Origin: Streptomyces sp. NBC_01296
GTDB lineage: Bacteria > Actinomycetota > Actinomycetes > Streptomycetales > Streptomycetaceae
Length of the DNA: 64,000 nucleotides
Reading direction: 5' to 3'
NCBI RefSeq assembly: GCF_035984415.1
Contig: NZ_CP130720.1
Span: 8,742,001-8,806,000, forward strand
Shown here: positions 25,440 through 34,656 of the stretch, in pieces
Layout: each line of letters begins with the position of its first letter
How positions within the stretch are numbered: position 1 is the first letter of the stretch
Program-made: the position numbers and the translations under genes
Notes under the pieces: model-generated
Databases searched by the model: none
Seen by the model: the letters and a program-made list of their open reading frames with translations, nothing else
Told to the model about the DNA's origin: nothing

Positions 25440-25675
25440 AGGAGATCATCTGCAGCGGACTCCCACAGGTTCTCGCTCTGCCCGTTGAACAGGATCGAGG
25501 TCTTGGCCTTGGCGAGCGCGATGTCGATCGAGCCGAGGATCGCGCCGTCCATGCGGGCGAACGCGGGCAGGTGTCCGCCGCCGTCGACGGCGATGTTCAT
25601 CGGGACGCCGATCGCCACCGCCCGGGCGCGGGTCCTCTCGACCATGGTCTGGGCCGTGTCCAGGTTGATGATCAC
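25440..25675 (-). pseudogene. Truncated GlcG/HbpS-family gene
   Basis: From GTG 25675 the sequence reads NLDTAQTMVERTRARAVAIG, VPMNIAVDGGGHLPAFARMD and SIDIALAKAKTSILF, the N-terminal two thirds of GlcG/HbpS heme-binding-type proteins. The conserved C-terminal Gly-rich part is missing and the frame runs on into non-homologous sequence over the TetR gene. It is therefore broken. It lies 18 bp behind the hydrolase at 25694. Confidence 0.75.
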
Positions 25676-25693
25676 GGGGGTTTGCCCCTGTCG

Positions 25694-26440
25694 TCAGCGG
25701 TGCGAGTTCGTGGTGCCTCTGGCGGGAGTGTCGATCTGTTCGGCGATCCAGGAGGCTGCGAACGTGGTCCAGGCCGTCGCGTCGCCGGCCCCTCGGGCGA
25801 GCCCGAGACTGTGGGGGCCGTGCGCGAAGACATGGACGGTGTGCGGGACGTCGTGCGCGGCCAAGGCCGCGGCGAGGCGGTAGGTGTGTTCCGGAGGGAC
25901 GTAGATGTCCTCGGCGGTGTGCCACAGGAAGAACGGTGGTGATGGGGCGGTCACGAGCTTGTCCAGCGATGTCTCACGCCGCAGGTCCGGCGAGGCGTCC
26001 TCGCCGAGCAGGATGATCCGAGAGGGCCGGTAGGTCTCGGTCTCCATCGACGTGATCGCGTAACCGAGTACGGCGAACTGGACCGACTCACGCGAGTCGG
26101 CGGTCGGCGCGAGCGCGGCATGCCCGGCCAGGTGCCCTCCTGCGGAGAACCCGATCAGACCGATGCCCTCGGCGCCCTGTTCGCGGCGGCGCCGGATCTC
26201 GGCTCGCAGCGCCAGCAGGGGCTCGGGATGGCGCGCATGGAGCGGGTACCGGAACACGCTCGCCGAGATGCCGAGCGCACCGAGCCAGTCGGCGACCGGC
26301 TCCGCTTCGTGTGCCGCGTGTGCGGCGTACCCGCCACCGGGAAGCACGATCATATGGATTGCTGCAGCCTGGGCCGCGTCGATGTCTGCGCGGCCGGACC
26401 GCGTCGGTTCGTGTTGACTCCTCACCGCTGACCTCCGCAT
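25694..26440 (-). CDS. Alpha/beta hydrolase, BD-FAE/acetylxylan-esterase type
   Basis: 248 residues. VLPGGGYAAHAAHEAEPVAD has the GGGY oxyanion loop, and the nucleophile lies in GLIGFSAGGHLAGH. ILLGEDASPDLRRETS, FFLWHTAEDIYVPPEH (acid) and HGPHSLGLA (base) follow, as in small BD-FAE-like carbohydrate esterases. Cytoplasmic. The start is uncertain; an internal start before MIVLPGGGY would make a protein 30 residues shorter. A GlcG/HbpS remnant follows. Confidence 0.85.
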   Translation of the reverse strand: MRRSAVRSQHEPTRSGRADIDAAQAAAIHMIVLPGGGYAAHAAHEAEPVADWLGALGISASVFRYPLHARHPEPLLALRAEIRRRREQGAEGIGLIGFSAGGHLAGHAALAPTADSRESVQFAVLGYAITSMETETYRPSRIILLGEDASPDLRRETSLDKLVTAPSPPFFLWHTAEDIYVPPEHTYRLAAALAAHDVPHTVHVFAHGPHSLGLARGAGDATAWTTFAASWIAEQIDTPARGTTNSHR

Positions 26441-26608
26441 TCGCCCATGGACGGCGTCGCCGGGCTGCTCCCATGAGACCGTACCCAGGTCATCAGCCGG
26501 CCGGACGCCCCGACACCACGCGAAAACGTGAGCGCGCAGATCTGGCGTACGGCGGCCCGTCGGGGAAGGCCCGGTGCCAAGGTTCTGCCCTGCGGCGCGG
26601 TGTCGGCG

Positions 26609-27259
26609 TCAGGAGCCCCAGCGGGAGGCCCGCGCCGCGAGTTCGAGGGCGGTGACGGCGCCGGGTTCGCCGCGCTCACGGAGGAATTCGCCCGGGACGG
26701 TGTAGCGGGCGCCGGCCTGCGGGGAGCGGGCCGCCTGCCGCACCACGTCGTCGACCAGCACGGTGGCCATGTCCAGCCGCGGATAGCGGCCGTGCAGCGC
26801 CTCGCCCTGGGCGTCGGTGACGAACTCGGTTCCGAAGCCGATGTCGACTCCGATGCCCCGGCGGGTGAGGTAGGCCAGCACTCCACGGCGTTCGGCGATG
26901 CCGTCCGAGGTGTGCAGGGCGATCGCCTCCCACACCGGGTCGGTCCGGTCGGCTCCATAGCCGTGCTCGGTGAGGAACCGGGCGGCCATGTCGGCGCCTT
27001 CGACCTCGAACCGCGCCTGGCCCGGAGCCGACGGCGAGGCACCGAGGTCGTGCAGGACGCAGGCGTGGAAGAGGAGTTCGGCGTCGAAGTCGATGCCCGT
27101 CTTCAGCCCTTCGTGTTCGGCCAGCAGCGCGGCGAACACGTAACTGCGGATGCTGTGGTTGGCGACCGGCTCGCTCTCACACGACAGAACGAGCTCGACG
27201 GCGGCACGGGCGACGGGAGTGTCCGGGAGTGCCGGCAGGAGGCCGGCTTCAGTGTCCAT
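26609..27259 (-). CDS. HD-domain phosphohydrolase (cyanamide hydratase-like)
   Basis: 216 residues from ATG 27259. The HD motif is HACVLHDLG; an earlier histidine lies in ANHSIRSYVFAALLAEH and a further one in EAIALHTSDGIA. The pattern NHSIRSY...HD...H is that of the cyanamide-hydratase/HD family, which use a metal to hydrate or hydrolyse small nitrogen compounds. It is divergent from the GlxA-like regulator, which may control it through the palindrome at 27297-27310. Confidence 0.88.
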   Translation of the reverse strand: MDTEAGLLPALPDTPVARAAVELVLSCESEPVANHSIRSYVFAALLAEHEGLKTGIDFDAELLFHACVLHDLGASPSAPGQARFEVEGADMAARFLTEHGYGADRTDPVWEAIALHTSDGIAERRGVLAYLTRRGIGVDIGFGTEFVTDAQGEALHGRYPRLDMATVLVDDVVRQAARSPQAGARYTVPGEFLRERGEPGAVTALELAARASRWGS

Positions 27260-27296
27260 GAGACGACCGTAGGCGCGTACCGGACCCACCTGTCAG

Positions 27297-27310
27297 TGGC
27301 ACTCGTGCCA
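27297..27310. promoter_or_regulatory. Palindromic operator between HD and AraC genes
   Basis: TGGCACTCGTGCCA is a perfect dyad of six-base arms around TC, 20 bp before the regulator start and about 38 bp before the HD gene. It is a likely operator for the flanking AraC-type protein. Confidence 0.7.
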
Positions 27311-27330
27311 TATAGCGATAGAATCATGCC

Positions 27331-28314
27331 ATGACGGGTCGGGCATCAGGCGGGACACACCACGTGGTCGTGGTGGCCCTCGAAAACGTCCTCGCGCTGG
27401 ATATCGGGATCCCCTGGCAGGTCTTCGGGAGCTGGCGGGACGGCCCGTACACGCTCACGGTCTGCACCGAACGGCCCGGCCCCGTCCCGATGCACGGAGG
27501 GCCTGCGCTGTCCGTCGCCCACGGTCTGGACGCCCTGGAAACCGCAGACACCGTGATCGTCCCGGGCTACCTGGAGCCCGACGGGCTGGAGCCGGACGTG
27601 CCCGGCGCCGAGGTGACCGCCGCACTGGCGGGAGCGGCAGCCCGCGGCACCCGCATGGCGTCCATCTGCACCGGCGCGTTCGCCCTCGCCGCCGCCGGAC
27701 TGCTCGACGGCCGCCGCGCCACCACGCACTGGCTGTACGCGCAGGCGCTGGCCAGACGGTACCCCCAGGTGACGGTCGTGCCCGAGGACCTGTACATCGA
27801 CGAGGGCCAGGTGCTCACTTCAGGCGGCGTATCCTCCGGCCTGGACCTCTGCCTCCACCTCATCCGCCGCGACCACGGCCCCCGCCTGGCGAACCAGCAG
27901 GCCCGCCTGCTGGTGGCCGCCCCGCACCGCACCGGCGGCCAGGCCCCGTTCATCGACCTGCCGGTGCGAGCCGAGCCGTCCGACAGCCCCGCGCTGTACG
28001 ACTGGGCCCTGCGCAACCTGCACCAGCCACTCACCGTCGATCAGCTGGCGCACCAGGCCGGCATGTCCCGCCGAACCCTGATCCGCCGCTTCCACACCGA
28101 CACCGGCCAGCCCCCCATGCGATGGCTGCTCGACGCCCGGCTCGCCCGCGCACGCGAACTCCTCGAAACCGGCGACCTCACAGTCGAAGCCATCGCACGA
28201 CACTGCGGCCTGGGCACCCCGGCCAACTTCCGGACCCTGTTCAAGGCACACGTCGGAGTACCGCCGCGCACCTACCGCGAGATATTCAACTCTGCGGCTG
28301 TGAAAAGCCGTTGA
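27331..28314 (+). CDS. GlxA-type AraC-family regulator (DJ-1/PfpI sensor)
   Basis: 327 residues. The N-terminal DJ-1/PfpI domain carries VALENVLALDIGIPWQVFGS, the cysteine elbow MASICTGAFALAAAGLLDG and THWLYAQALARRYP. The C-terminal AraC domain has QLAHQAGMSRRTLIRRFHTD and IARHCGLGTPANFRTLFKAH. This is the GlxA group of amidase-like sensory regulators. It is divergent from the HD-domain gene. Start ATG 27331 is the only one that keeps the palindrome upstream. Confidence 0.93.
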   Translation: MTGRASGGTHHVVVVALENVLALDIGIPWQVFGSWRDGPYTLTVCTERPGPVPMHGGPALSVAHGLDALETADTVIVPGYLEPDGLEPDVPGAEVTAALAGAAARGTRMASICTGAFALAAAGLLDGRRATTHWLYAQALARRYPQVTVVPEDLYIDEGQVLTSGGVSSGLDLCLHLIRRDHGPRLANQQARLLVAAPHRTGGQAPFIDLPVRAEPSDSPALYDWALRNLHQPLTVDQLAHQAGMSRRTLIRRFHTDTGQPPMRWLLDARLARARELLETGDLTVEAIARHCGLGTPANFRTLFKAHVGVPPRTYREIFNSAAVKSR

Positions 28315-28392
28315 CCCTCTGCTCCTGGTAGGCCGCCACCGGTCGCGAACGCACCTCTCCGCACCACGCACACCGGCGGCCCGTGGATCCGC

Positions 28393-28620
28393 TTACCGCG
28401 GGAGCATGACGTCCCAGTGCGCGACGGGTCGCCCGTCCGCCCCGCGGGTCGACGTCACGCCCGGCAGTCGGACGTCGTGGCCGCCCAGCGGCTTCGGCGA
28501 TACCCACCTGAGCCCTCGGCGAGCCGGGGCGGCGGGCGGGCCTTGGGGGTCGTCGTCGAGCTCTAAACCTTCGTCACCGAGGTCCGCCCACCGTTGTGAC
28601 CGCCTACGGTAGCGCCGCAT
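28393..28620 (-). CDS. Small hypothetical protein after GH15
   Basis: 75 residues (MRRYRRRSQRWADLGDEGLE, then LDDDPQGPPAAPARR, ending DVMLPR). It lies 57 bp behind the GH15 gene on the same strand and contains a rare TTA leucine codon. No family is recognised, and an upstream GTG start is possible. It is a tentative gene call based on frame and codon pattern only. Confidence 0.35.
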   Translation of the reverse strand: MRRYRRRSQRWADLGDEGLELDDDPQGPPAAPARRGLRWVSPKPLGGHDVRLPGVTSTRGADGRPVAHWDVMLPR

Positions 28621-28676
28621 CCAGCCGTCGACCCGTCGTAGCGCGTCGGGCACTGCGTCCGGGCGGCGGTGCCGGG

Positions 28677-30512
28677 TCAGCCGAGTGCGCGGTCGAGGTT
28701 GAAGGCGGCGCTGATCAGGGAGAGGTGGGTGAAGGCCTGGGGGAAGTTGCCGAGTTGTTCTCCGGTCGGGCCGATCTCCTCTGCGAACAGACCGAGGTGG
28801 TTGGCGTAGGTGAGCATCTTCTCGAAGGCGAGCCGGGCCTCCTCCAGCCGGCCTGCGCGGGCCAGTGCCTCGACGTACCAGAAGGAGCAGATCGAGAAGG
28901 TGCCCTCGGGGCCGTGCAGGCCGTCGGGGCTGGCGGTCGGGTCGTAGCGGTAGACCAGGGAGTCGGATACCAGGTCCGTGGTGAGGGCGTCCAGGGTGGA
29001 GAGCCACTTGGGGTCGGTGGGCGAGATGAACTTGGCCATCGGCATCATCAGCAGCGAGGCGTCCAGGACGTCGTCGTCCAGGGCCTGGACGAACGCGGCC
29101 CGCTGGGCCGACCAGCCTCGCTGCATGATCTGCCGGTAGATCGCGTCCCGGGACTCCCGCCAGCGGGGCAGGTCCGCCGGCAGGCCGCGGCGGTTTGCCA
29201 TGCGTATCGCCCGCTCCAGTGCCACCCAGCACATCAGCCGTGAGTACACGTAGTTCCGCCGGCCGGCCCTGGTCTCCCAGATTCCCTCGTCGGGCTGGTC
29301 CCAGTGCTCGCACAGCCAGTCCACCACGGCACCGACCTCGTCCCAGCGGTCACTGCTGATCGGCTGTCCCCACTTGTCGTAGAGGTAGATCGAGTCGATC
29401 AGGGCTCCGTAGATGTCCAGCTGGAGTTGGCCGGTGGCGGCGTTGCCCACCCGGACCGGTGCGGATCCGAGGTAGCCCTCCAGGTGCGGCAGCTCGTACT
29501 CGGGCAGCTCGCTGCGCCCGTCGATGCCGTACATGATCTGCAGCGGGCCGGTCGCACCGGTGCCGGACATGATGCCGCGCTCGCCGAGGAACCCCATGAA
29601 CGCCTCGGCCTCCGAGGTGAACCCGAGGCGCAGCATGGCGTAGACGCAGAAGGCGGCGTCGCGGACCCAGACGTAGCGGTAGTCCCAGTTGCGCTCGCCG
29701 CCGATCTGCTCGGGCAGGCTGGTGGTCGGTGCGGCGACGATCGCACCGGTCGGCGCGTAGGTGAGCAGCTTGAGCACCAGAGCGGATCGGTTCACCGTTT
29801 CCCGCCACCGCCCGTGGTAGCGCGAACCGGACAGCCAGTGACGCCAGAACCGGACGGTCGCATCGGCCTGCTCCTGCGCCTCGGCACGCGGACACGACCG
29901 AGGGGCCACGTCGTCGCCGATCTGGTCGAGGGCGAACACGTTGGACTCGCCCTCGAGGAGCTTGAAGTGCGACCACACGTCCAGGCCGTCGCTCTCCAGG
30001 GGTGCGGTGGCGGTCAGCGCGAGCGTCAGTGAGGGGGAGCGGAACACCGCCGTGTGGCCTTCGAGGTGCGTGGTGTGCGCTTCGGCGCCGTAGCCGAAAC
30101 GCGGGGCGATCCGCGCCCTGAAGGGGAGGGTTCCGCGGACGCAGATCACCCGCCGGATCAGCCGGTGTCGGGCCGCCTCCCGCGAGTCGTCGACCACGGG
30201 CATGAAATCCTGTATCTCGGCCACGCCGTCTGCGGCGAAGAATCGTGTGATCAGGACGTTCGTGTCGGGGAAGTAGAACTGCCGGGTGCGGGTCGGGACC
30301 TCGGCGGCCAGCTCGAACGAGCCGCCCCGATCGGCGTCGAGGATGGACCCGAACACGCTGGGTGCATCGAAGCGCGGGCAGCAGTACCAGTCGATGGTGC
30401 CGTTCGTGCCGACCAGGGCGGTCGTTCGGAGATCGCCGATCAGGCCGTGTTCGGAGATTGGTATGTAGCGGCTGCGGTCGGCCTGCTCGAAACCAGTCGT
30501 GTCGAACGCCAT
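28677..30512 (-). CDS. Glycoside hydrolase family 15 protein (glucoamylase/trehalase-like)
   Basis: 611 residues from ATG 30512 (MAFDTTGFEQADRSRYIPIS). N-terminal beta domain with SEHGLIGDLRTTALVGTNGT and IDWYCCPRFDAPSVFGSILD. The (alpha/alpha)6 barrel carries NWDYRYVWVRDAAF near residue 270, ETRAGRRNYVYSRLMCWVAL, and catalytic-side Glu in GLFAEEIGPTGEQLGNFPQA near the end. No signal peptide, so it works in the cytoplasm on maltooligosaccharides or trehalose; actinobacterial relatives include trehalases. It appears monocistronic or with the small gene behind it. Confidence 0.94.
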   Translation of the reverse strand: MAFDTTGFEQADRSRYIPISEHGLIGDLRTTALVGTNGTIDWYCCPRFDAPSVFGSILDADRGGSFELAAEVPTRTRQFYFPDTNVLITRFFAADGVAEIQDFMPVVDDSREAARHRLIRRVICVRGTLPFRARIAPRFGYGAEAHTTHLEGHTAVFRSPSLTLALTATAPLESDGLDVWSHFKLLEGESNVFALDQIGDDVAPRSCPRAEAQEQADATVRFWRHWLSGSRYHGRWRETVNRSALVLKLLTYAPTGAIVAAPTTSLPEQIGGERNWDYRYVWVRDAAFCVYAMLRLGFTSEAEAFMGFLGERGIMSGTGATGPLQIMYGIDGRSELPEYELPHLEGYLGSAPVRVGNAATGQLQLDIYGALIDSIYLYDKWGQPISSDRWDEVGAVVDWLCEHWDQPDEGIWETRAGRRNYVYSRLMCWVALERAIRMANRRGLPADLPRWRESRDAIYRQIMQRGWSAQRAAFVQALDDDVLDASLLMMPMAKFISPTDPKWLSTLDALTTDLVSDSLVYRYDPTASPDGLHGPEGTFSICSFWYVEALARAGRLEEARLAFEKMLTYANHLGLFAEEIGPTGEQLGNFPQAFTHLSLISAAFNLDRALG

Positions 30513-30795
30513 GTCGGCCTCCCTGCCGCTGCGGCGCGGGCCTGGAGAAGAACCTCCGCATTTCATGCTAGCCCGCTACCCGAGGAATGGGTCTGGAGGA
30601 GCCGTGCGGACAGGACTCGGCGGTCGGCTGGTTTCAGGCAGCCCGCCGGCACCTCTCGGCGTGCACGGCAGCAACCTCGACGTTCGCCGTCACGCCCTCC
30701 GGCGCCGCGTCCGACACCCCATGGGTCACCAACCTGCCCGGCGCGGTCCCCTTCGGGTTATTGCTCGCAGCGAAGACCGGCCGTGATCGCCCTGC

Positions 30796-30921
30796 TCATC
30801 GCGATCGCCGCCATCCGGGTCCACCGTCAGGAACGCACCGGTGCGGTGCCCGGTCCGGATCGCGTTCGTCGAAGACGTCGAGAAGGTTGCGACGGATGAG
30901 GTCGGCGACACTGCTGGTCAT
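30796..30921 (-). pseudogene. Truncated SnoaL-like gene (5' end only)
   Basis: With AAGGGAACACCC ahead of ATG 30921, the frame reads MTSSVADLIRRNLLDVFDER, the usual first helix of SnoaL/NTF2 proteins. It then turns into unrelated sequence and stops after 41 residues. The gene start is intact and the body is deleted. It sits behind the aldo-keto reductase tail, so an old AKR-SnoaL operon was destroyed here. Confidence 0.65.
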
Positions 30922-30968
30922 GGGTGTTCCCTTGGGGTGAAGTCGTGGTCGTCGAACATTCCGGCGAG

Positions 30969-31107
30969 TTAGCGCTTCGCCGGAAATCGCCTGGTCAACT
31001 CCGCTCTGGAAGCCTCATCAAGCTGGACTCCGGCGGCGTCGAGGTTCTCGGCCAGGTGAGCGCGCGTGCGGGTTCCGGGGATGAGAAGGATGTTGGGCGC
31101 GAGGTTC
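30969..31107 (-). pseudogene. Aldo/keto reductase C-terminal remnant
   Basis: The frame reads NLAPNILLIPGTRTRAHLAE, then NLDAAGVQLDEASRAELTRR, the conserved cofactor-binding end of aldo/keto reductases (IPGTR...EN). The rest of the gene was replaced by a truncated IS701 transposase joined at about 31107. It resembles the intact AKR at 8673-9650 in this short part only. Confidence 0.85.
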
Positions 31108-31761
31108 GCGGCCGGAGTAGACCTCGTCCCCGGCGAACCAGCGTGCCCGCACTCCCAGCTCAAGCGCGTGGGCAACCATGGCCGCGGTCTGCTGCGGCTT
31201 GGTCGCGAACATGATCTCCTCCGGGACACCGGCCGCTTCGCGGCGTTCCTCGCCTCCGGCCCAGTCCCTCGGGAGATACAGGGTCCGGTCGATCACCACC
31301 CTCGCTGTCTCGGTGACGGCGGCGAGGTGGACGGCGACCTGGCACAGGCCGACACCCTTGAGCGCGCCGGAGTACTGACGGCCAGCTCCCACGCAGCCGG
31401 TGGAGGACTTGGCATCACCGGTCTCGTCCGCGACCAGCACCACGTCCTGACCTGCGAGTTCACGCACGACAAGGCGGGCGACCTCCTCCCTGGCCCGATC
31501 GTGGTCGAACCTCGCCCTCGACAGCAGGTGCTGCAGCCGGTGCGGACCGGGATGTCCCAGAGCCTGGGCCAGCGTCCAGCAGTTCCGGGTGTCCACCTCC
31601 CTCAGCAGCCCGCTGATCATCGCCGCTGCTGTCGCGCGTGTCTCAGGCCGCGCGAAGCAGTCCTCGATCATGTCCGTCGCCGCCCCGAACACCCGGTCCC
31701 AGACGGTCTGGGCTACCGTGACCTCCACGGCCACCGCTTCTTGAAACGTCGTCACAAACAT
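31108..31761 (-). pseudogene. IS701-family transposase, C-terminally truncated
   Basis: About 215 residues of a DDE transposase. ALGHPGPHRLQHLLSRARFD and VVLVADETGDAKSSTGCVGA (first catalytic Asp) are followed by YSGALKGVGLCQVAVHLAAV and GVRARWFAGDEVYSG, where the homology ends. The remaining catalytic region is missing and aldo/keto reductase sequence begins. The N-terminus, from about ATG 31761, looks whole. The insertion or a later deletion removed the AKR 5' part. Confidence 0.87.
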
Positions 31762-31847
31762 TCATGATCACGGTGACCGTACCCGTACCCTCATCCGGCC
31801 CCTGCAGGCAGCTGACCAGCACAGACACCAGAACTACAGCTGCCGTG

Positions 31848-33311
31848 TCAGTGCTCGGAGATACTGAGCAGGGTCTCCAAGAAGTCAGAGATCACCGTCG
31901 AGTGGTTGATCTGGATGAACCAGCGGGCTCCTTCTTCGATGTGCCAGCCAGCGGCGCACAGGCGGGCGGCGAAGGGCTGGTCGAGGGAAAGGGGGGAGGC
32001 CGCGTTGAACATGACGGTGGCGCCGTGCGTCCAGTCTGCTCCCGGTGCCGAGTGCAGGGTGCGCGGGTGGGTTAGGTCCTGGTCGGTCAGATGGCAGGCG
32101 ATGATCGTCACGCCCTGGGCTGAGATGCTGGCCAGGGCCTGGGAAGGGTTGCCATCGGTGGACTGCCCGTCGCTGACGAGCACGAAGGTGGCGGGCGCTT
32201 TCGCCGGTCGGTTGGCGAGTTCGGCCTCGAACCGGCTAGCGATGCGCTCCATGGCCTGACGCATGGGGGTGCTGCCGTACACGAATTCCTCGATGCCAAC
32301 GCCTCGATGGTTCGAGGCGTCGAGTCGGCGCAGCCGGGTAAGCACCTCCTCCACGGGCAGGGTGGTGTCGATCGCGTCGGCGGCCTCGAGCACAGTGGCC
32401 GCCACAGTGCGCCGTATCTCCTGGAGGGTCTGGGCCGGGGATACGTCCGGGTCAGGCGGGGTCGCGAGACGTTCCAAGAGGGTGCGTGCCTGTCGCAGGT
32501 TGGATCGGACGCTCATCAACTCGCCCCTGTTGGAGTGCGCCATGCGCGCGGTGACCAGGGGATGCTCGACATAGGCGGTGCCAAGGTGCTTGCCCTGCCG
32601 GCTGTCGCGCACGCTCTGGACGGCTAAGTTGATCTCCCCCTGCGATGCGCGCGGCACCAGTTGTGCGAGTTCCTCTGCGAGCCAGGGCTCGGCACGGAGG
32701 CGTAGGACGAGTCTCTTGATCTGCTCAGGCTCGGGGAGGAGTTCGCGGGCCAGTAACTCCCAGCCACCTCGGCCTTGCCGGTTCGCGATCTGTGCCAGCT
32801 CGTTGTCCCAGTCGGTGGCCTCGGGTTCGCGGGCCAGCGCCGGCGCCGCAGACTCCGGAGAAGGGAAGGAGGCTGACTGATCGGAATCGGCGGTAGCTGC
32901 TGCAGCCGGTGCCTCGTCGTCGCAGCCCTGTACGGTGGCGAGTACGGATAGCAGGTCGCAGACGACGGGGAACGTTTCGGGCGACGCATTGCCGCCACCG
33001 AACGCGAAGATCGCCTTGAAGACATCAATGACACTGCGCACCAATGCAGCTCCGCTGCCATCGTCTGGCACTCGCAATCCGAATGCGTACGCGAACACGT
33101 CCGTGGACGTCGACATGCCGGACGGGTAGGCGGCGTCGAGGGCCGTGAGTCCGCGCGTTCGGAGGCGCGCGACGAGGTCCTGCAGAGCGCTGACCCCCGT
33201 CGTCTGCTGCGCATCGTTGTTTTCGATGCTCTCTCTCATGGATGCGGACACGTCGAAAGCGAGCCCGAGTAAACCGGACAGTGGAAGCTTCTCGGGTGTT
33301 GCGGCTGTCAT
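31848..33311 (-). CDS. vWA-domain protein (conflict-system type)
   Basis: 487 residues from ATG 33311, with AAAGGAAG five bases upstream. The metal site (MIDAS) is split by a long insert: DVSAS at residues 20-24, the threonine in YGSTPMRQAM near 347 and the aspartate in FVLVSDGQST near 380. The 300-residue insert is mainly helical and charged (EQIKRLVLRLRAEPWLAEEL, RGELMSVRSNLRQARTLLER). C-terminal FNAASPLSLDQPF region closes the domain. No signal peptide or membrane span. It is divergent from a second vWA gene at 33396 with only 84 bp between, so both are likely co-regulated. In actinobacteria such vWA proteins occur in NTP-dependent conflict systems; the exact role is unknown. Confidence 0.8.
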   Translation of the reverse strand: MTAATPEKLPLSGLLGLAFDVSASMRESIENNDAQQTTGVSALQDLVARLRTRGLTALDAAYPSGMSTSTDVFAYAFGLRVPDDGSGAALVRSVIDVFKAIFAFGGGNASPETFPVVCDLLSVLATVQGCDDEAPAAAATADSDQSASFPSPESAAPALAREPEATDWDNELAQIANRQGRGGWELLARELLPEPEQIKRLVLRLRAEPWLAEELAQLVPRASQGEINLAVQSVRDSRQGKHLGTAYVEHPLVTARMAHSNRGELMSVRSNLRQARTLLERLATPPDPDVSPAQTLQEIRRTVAATVLEAADAIDTTLPVEEVLTRLRRLDASNHRGVGIEEFVYGSTPMRQAMERIASRFEAELANRPAKAPATFVLVSDGQSTDGNPSQALASISAQGVTIIACHLTDQDLTHPRTLHSAPGADWTHGATVMFNAASPLSLDQPFAARLCAAGWHIEEGARWFIQINHSTVISDFLETLLSISEH

Positions 33312-33395
33312 AGACTTCCTTTGCATCCTGTTGCGGCGCCCACCCTGACGGCGCTCTGTGCGAATCGGCTCAGTCCCAACCCACAAGGGGAGGCC

Positions 33396-34532
33396 ATGAA
33401 CGAGTCACGGCGATCGACGACTGAGCCATCGGTCGAGCACCCCTTGATTCTGGGGCTGTTGATCGATGTCTCGGCTTCCATGCGTACTCTCATCGTGGGA
33501 CCGGGCGCGGGGCCGGGTCAACAACGCATCGAGAGCGTAAGGTCGTCGATCGACCAGCTGATCGAACGGGCCGCCGCGTACTGTACGACGGAGGCTGGGA
33601 CGGCGATCGCTTCACGCATCAGCCTGTTCGCCTTCGGATTCGGCTTCGGGAACCCGCGGTCGTACCTGACAGGGTGGAAGGGGTCGGCGGTGCAGGACCT
33701 GCTTGCCCTGCCGAAGGCATCCGAACCGTTGATCGGCATCGACCGGCTGGCAAGCGACTGGCGGTCCCACCAGGCGCACATCACCTCTCTGGGGCGACAC
33801 ATGTTCGGCGCCACCCCCATGCTGGAGGCATTTCAGACCGCGCAGGAGCGACTGCGGGTGGCGCGGGAAATGAAGTCCGTCGCTGACCAGCCAATCCTGT
33901 TCGTCTTCTCCGACGGCGAGCCCACCGGCCCCGGCACCCCCGACGACATCGCCGCGACTGCGCAGGAACTGAAGGACACCGGTGTGTTGGTTGCGTGCTG
34001 CCTGCTGACCTCCACTCCGGTGGGCACCCGGCGGCGACTGCACGGCACCATCCAGCCCGACTGGCCTCCCGCGGCCCGCCTGATGTTCGCCTGCGCCTCG
34101 GTGCTGGAGGAGTACTCGCCCTACGCGGATCATCTGCACGAGCACCGCTGGCAGACCGAACCCGGCAGCAGGCTTTTCGCCGCCGTCACCAACTCCGAAG
34201 ACCTCTCCACCTTCCTCGACCTCGCCCTCAGCCGCCTGCGCCCCACTGAGGTCGCCACGCCCACACCGCTCGGGACCGGTGTGCCACAGCATTCGACGAC
34301 GCAAATCACGATCCACGGCCCGGTCAACGCGATCCAGACCGCTCCCCAGGCCCCCGCGACTTCCCTCACATCACCGGAGCGGCTGGCCCCCACCAGGGGC
34401 GGTCCGACCGAGAACGCCATCAGCGACGGCACCTTCTCCGGCCCCGTGGTCCAAAGCGGCACCATCGGTCAGGTCTCGTTCCATCTCCCGGCAGCACCGA
34501 AAACCGACGAGGACGGCCAGGGGGACCAATGA
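33396..34532 (+). CDS. vWA-domain protein with C-terminal SGxFSGPV motif
   Basis: 378 residues from ATG 33396 behind AAGGGGAGG. A compact vWA domain (MIDAS DVSAS 24-28; FGATPMLEAF near 138; FVFSDGEPTG near 170) covers residues 15-290. A Pro/Thr-rich linker follows, then ISDGTFSGPVVQSG near 341 and GQVSFHLP. The same kind of tail occurs in the product of 34863-35321 (ISGGSFSGPVLMGRDF). Shared short tails like this are seen in Streptomyces conflict proteins and may be a common docking or sorting tag. The domain should bind a divalent metal and a protein partner. Confidence 0.8.
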   Translation: MNESRRSTTEPSVEHPLILGLLIDVSASMRTLIVGPGAGPGQQRIESVRSSIDQLIERAAAYCTTEAGTAIASRISLFAFGFGFGNPRSYLTGWKGSAVQDLLALPKASEPLIGIDRLASDWRSHQAHITSLGRHMFGATPMLEAFQTAQERLRVAREMKSVADQPILFVFSDGEPTGPGTPDDIAATAQELKDTGVLVACCLLTSTPVGTRRRLHGTIQPDWPPAARLMFACASVLEEYSPYADHLHEHRWQTEPGSRLFAAVTNSEDLSTFLDLALSRLRPTEVATPTPLGTGVPQHSTTQITIHGPVNAIQTAPQAPATSLTSPERLAPTRGGPTENAISDGTFSGPVVQSGTIGQVSFHLPAAPKTDEDGQGDQ

Positions 34533-34656
34533 TCCCCCCAGCAGGTCTTCGTGGTCAGGCCACCGCAGGACCGGCCGATGGCATGATGGGCCGGTTCGCC
34601 GGCCGGGCCCCGTTACCTTCTTCATGGCCTCGCAAGGAGGCTTCCGGCCTTCGGTA

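Noticed and set aside
29350..30561. Long minus-strand frame offset from the GH15 gene
   Set aside because: Arg/Pro-rich shadow of GH15, which has all conserved motifs in its own frame.
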